Below, piece after piece: positions 5,648 to 7,126 of a stretch of DNA of 7,126 nt. The number at the start of each line of letters is the position of its first letter. Position 1 is the stretch's first letter. The stretch is from an uncultured Eubacteriales bacterium (GTDB lineage: Bacteria; Bacillota; Clostridia; Christensenellales; Borkfalkiaceae): NCBI GenBank assembly GCA_905209085.1, contig CAJLRM010000015.1, positions 1 to 7,126 of the forward strand, written 5' to 3'. The notes under the pieces are model-generated. The model saw only the letters and a program-made list of their open reading frames with translations, was not told where the DNA came from and searched no databases. Made by a program: the position numbers and the translations under genes.

Positions 5648-6251
5648 CCCTCTTACAGGAGGGACGCTGCGCCGGATGAGCCGCAATTGTTACGATGTTT
5701 TCCTCGCGGTTGAAAATCGCTGTTGCCGAGGGAAATCGCCGTTTTTCGTAAGCGTGACAATCCGCGCTGTCATGATACGCGGCTCCCTTTTTTAAGTATC
5801 TTTTGCGCTTGTCTGCGACGTTCTATCCATTTTTCGCGCCTTCTTTGTCGCGGAGGACAAAAAACGATCCGAACGAAAAACGTTCCCTCGCTATCAACCG
5901 CCATGATAAAGCCCCGAGCCGACGGCGCAAGCGCTGTGGAGGGCTTTGCCCGCGAAAGGCGGGTATTTGGAAGGGGAAGGCGAGAAAAGCGGCGGGTTTC
6001 GGATTCTGTTGCTTCGGCTCCCCGACGGACTGCGCGCAAACATCCTACAAGCGGACGACGATCTATTCCTTCCGACTTTGTTGACTCCGCGCGGGAGCGT
6101 TTGGAGAAAAACTGCTACGATCCCGTGTCTTTTACGCGTGCGCGCGACAAAATATATATTATATAGGGGAAAATAGGAGGGAAATAAAAAACCGTCGTAT
6201 ATGCCGATATAGATTAGGAAAAGATATAGGGGAATAAAGAATAGAAAACCG
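5648..6251. other. gene-free spacer
   Basis: About 600 bp without a supported gene; open frames on both strands give Arg/Ser-rich or low-complexity products with no domain or convincing ribosome binding site. Visible structure: interleaved 5-bp stems at 5755-5782 that could form a pseudoknot, a GAACG-A5-CGTTC hairpin at 5871-5885, a CCCGC/GCGGG hairpin at 5949-5963, and an AT-rich tract at 6150-6250 with the 11-mer ATATAGGGGAA at both 6161-6171 and 6224-6234. No promoter facing either way is convincing. Confidence 0.6.
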
Positions 6252-6283
6252 CCGTCTGCAATCTGCAAACGACGGGATTTTTT
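6252..6283. terminator. bidirectional terminator after the 73-aa membrane protein gene
   Basis: CCGTC (6252-6256) pairs with GACGG (6271-6275), and the loop holds a second small stem TGCA-ATC-TGCA (6257-6267). On the plus strand T6 follows at 6278-6283. On the minus strand the hairpin is followed by CGGTTTTCTATT, 21 bases after the stop of the minus-strand gene. It therefore ends that gene and would also stop any plus-strand transcript arriving from 5648-6251. Confidence 0.75.
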
Positions 6284-6296
6284 ATGAAAGATCGAT

Positions 6297-6518
6297 TTAT
6301 AACTCCCAGACGCTGCCTTTCATAACAAGCAGGACGATGTCGAGGATCCACCCGATCGCGGCGCCGATAAAGATCCAAACGATGCCCAGAATAAGACCGT
6401 TGGTTGTCCCTTTGCAAATACGGTAAATGCCGTAAATGATACCGTCGATGACAGGCAGTGCCAAAATGATTCTGATCAAAAGAGGAAGAGAATCGATCCA
6501 CTTTCTATATGCTTCCAT
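6297..6518 (-). CDS. small two-span membrane protein, function unknown (73 aa)
   Basis: I do not recognise a named family. The N-terminus MEAYRKWIDSLP is short and charged. It is followed by a hydrophobic segment (about 11-33, LPLLIRIILALPVIDGIIYG), a loop YRICKGTTNG (32-41), a second hydrophobic segment (about 42-66, LILGIVWIFIGAAIGWILDI) and a short tail ending KGSVWEL. The two-span hairpin with a GW-I-LD motif in the second helix recalls TM2-like and other small clostridial membrane proteins, without being a clear match. The ATG at 6518 has GGAGG (6525-6529) at 6 bases, an exact-consensus promoter lies just upstream, and a terminator follows. These signals make the gene call firm despite its size. 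Expression is probably strong and constitutive. It sits 108 bp downstream of another small membrane protein gene on the same strand, but with its own promoter. Confidence 0.87.
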   Translation of the reverse strand: MEAYRKWIDSLPLLIRIILALPVIDGIIYGIYRICKGTTNGLILGIVWIFIGAAIGWILDIVLLVMKGSVWEL

Positions 6519-6547
6519 AAAAAGCCTCCGTTATATTTGATAATTAT

Positions 6548-6576
6548 ATTATAATATCCTTTCTGCAAATTGTCAA
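6548..6576 (-). promoter_or_regulatory. exact-consensus sigma-A promoter for the 73-aa membrane protein gene
   Basis: On the minus strand TTGACA (6576-6571), a 17-base spacer and TATAAT (6553-6548) match consensus at every position. Transcription should start near 6541, leaving a leader of only about 22 nt that contains the GGAGG ribosome binding site. The surrounding DNA is very AT-rich, unlike the neighbouring sequence. Confidence 0.93.
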
Positions 6577-6610
6577 TAGGTAAATACGTTTTTGCCGCAA
6601 AACTTTTGTT

Positions 6611-6627
6611 AAAAAAGCAACTTTTTT
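6611..6627. terminator. weak A/T hairpin at the end of the 89-aa gene
   Basis: AAAAAAG (6611-6617) pairs with CTTTTTT (6621-6627) around a 3-base loop, overlapping the stop codon of the minus-strand 89-aa gene. With only one G-C pair the stem is weak. It could slow polymerase but may allow read-through into the 73-aa gene. Confidence 0.3.
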
Positions 6628-6896
6628 CACTTGCCCTTTTTCTTGTCGTCCGTTTCCCCGCCCTTTCGTTCAGGCGAATCGGATCCAAAGAAATTCAGTT
6701 CGGACAAATCGTTGTGCCTCGCGCGCTTGTCGTTTTCTTCCTGCTTCTGCTTGCACAACAGCATAAGCCCGAAAAAGAGAAAGCCGCCGATGACGCAAAG
6801 CCCCGCCCATGCCCACGAGTACAGCGCGCCCAGAGGAATGACCGCGGCAACGAACAGCGCGGCGATGACGGTAAAGATGATTCGTAAATTTTTCAA
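6627..6896 (-). CDS. small membrane protein with charged cytoplasmic tail, function unknown (89 aa)
   Basis: I do not recognise a family. Two hydrophobic segments (about residues 5-24 and 27-48, separated by a tight turn around ALYSW) form a membrane hairpin. A 40-residue hydrophilic tail follows (49-89), first acidic-basic mixed and ending in DDKKKGK. Short N-terminal positive charge (K2, R5) suggests both ends face the cytoplasm. The start is TTG at 6896: AAGGAG (6905-6910) lies 8 bases upstream, and no in-frame ATG precedes the first hydrophobic segment. Its stop is TGA at 6627-6629. A near-consensus promoter about 180 bp upstream implies a leader of about 170 nt. A 7-codon ORF (6916 to 6893) ends in a TGA overlapping the TTG start. 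The ribosome binding site, promoter and membrane-protein composition support a real gene. Confidence 0.8.
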   Translation of the reverse strand: MKNLRIIFTVIAALFVAAVIPLGALYSWAWAGLCVIGGFLFFGLMLLCKQKQEENDKRARHNDLSELNFFGSDSPERKGGETDDKKKGK

Positions 6897-7069
6897 GGCA
6901 GTATCTCCTTTTGCATTGTCTGCGAAAAAATCGGGAAGGGAACGAAGTTGTCCTTTGGCTTTCGTCCTTTACTCGCCGCCTCAGAGAAAAGGCTTGCGGG
7001 ATAAGGGGAGGAGTCTGCGCGCGTAACGATAGATACGAAGTTCAACGCGCGAAAAGGGAAGAAGGGTGT
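6897..7069 (-). other. long structured leader of the 89-aa gene
   Basis: The predicted leader of about 170 nt contains a perfect 7-bp GC-rich stem, CGCGCGT (7018-7024) with ACGCGCG (7045-7051), around a 20-base loop. It also holds a GCCT/AGGC mini-hairpin near 6978-6993 and a repeated AAAGGAC motif near 6951-6970. A 7-codon ORF encoding MQKEILP runs from 6916 and its TGA overlaps the TTG start. I do not recognise a known riboswitch or leader class. Confidence 0.35.
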
Positions 7070-7075
7070 AAAGAA

Positions 7076-7104
7076 ATGATAGCAGAAAGAGTTGAAGAAG
7101 TCAA
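7076..7104 (-). promoter_or_regulatory. near-consensus sigma-A promoter for the 89-aa gene
   Basis: On the minus strand TTGACT (7104-7099), a 17-base spacer and TATCAT (7081-7076) are each one base from consensus. Transcription would start near 7069. It is the only good minus-strand promoter upstream of the 89-aa gene within the window. Confidence 0.7.
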
Positions 7105-7126
7105 GCGAAGGGAGAGGGGGAGCGGG

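Noticed and set aside
5871..5885. LexA box at GAACG-A5-CGTTC
   Set aside because: The spacing between GAAC and GTTC is 7, not 4, and no SOS gene is adjacent.
5723..6166. 147-codon plus-strand open frame
   Set aside because: TTG start without a ribosome binding site, Arg/Ser-rich low-information product, and overlapping open frames on the other strand.

Overview
The window looks like a chromosomal segment of a Clostridia-type Firmicute of roughly balanced GC, possibly of the Christensenellales kind. The basis is a Firmicutes-like FtsH, a Spo0J-sized ParB-family protein, strong AAGGAG/GGAGG ribosome binding sites, and several sigma-A promoters at or near consensus with 17-bp spacers. Genus is not determinable from this alone.

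Layout, left to right. Bases 1-240 are a tandem array of eight 30-bp units that continues off the left edge; the units are identical at the edge and decay stepwise to the right. Next is a minus-strand GNAT acetyltransferase (347-886) driven by an exact-consensus promoter at 1008-1036. About 900 bp of purine-rich, gene-free sequence follows (1037-1919). ftsH (2065-4002, plus strand) has its own promoter and starts with TTG. A 724-bp spacer (4003-4726) contains a possible decayed TetR-type DNA-binding fragment and a ladder of three inverted repeats just before a solitary ParB-family gene (4727-5575). That gene ends at a strong terminator (5607-5647). A second gene-free spacer (5648-6251) leads to a bidirectional terminator and two minus-strand genes for small two-span membrane proteins (6297-6518 and 6627-6896), each with its own recognisable promoter.

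How the genes relate: every gene appears to be its own transcription unit, and no operon is evident. FtsH is a membrane-anchored protein quality-control protease. The ParB-family protein keeps a canonical parS-type reading head and C-terminal dimerisation domain, but its CTP-binding motifs are strongly altered and no parA lies beside it. This is the most unusual coding feature here. The small membrane proteins are of unknown function. I find no convincing multi-gene novel system. The best candidates for something undescribed are the CTP-motif-degenerate ParB-like protein with its palindromic upstream region, the Cys-rich patch next to the FtsH active site, and the 30-bp minisatellite.
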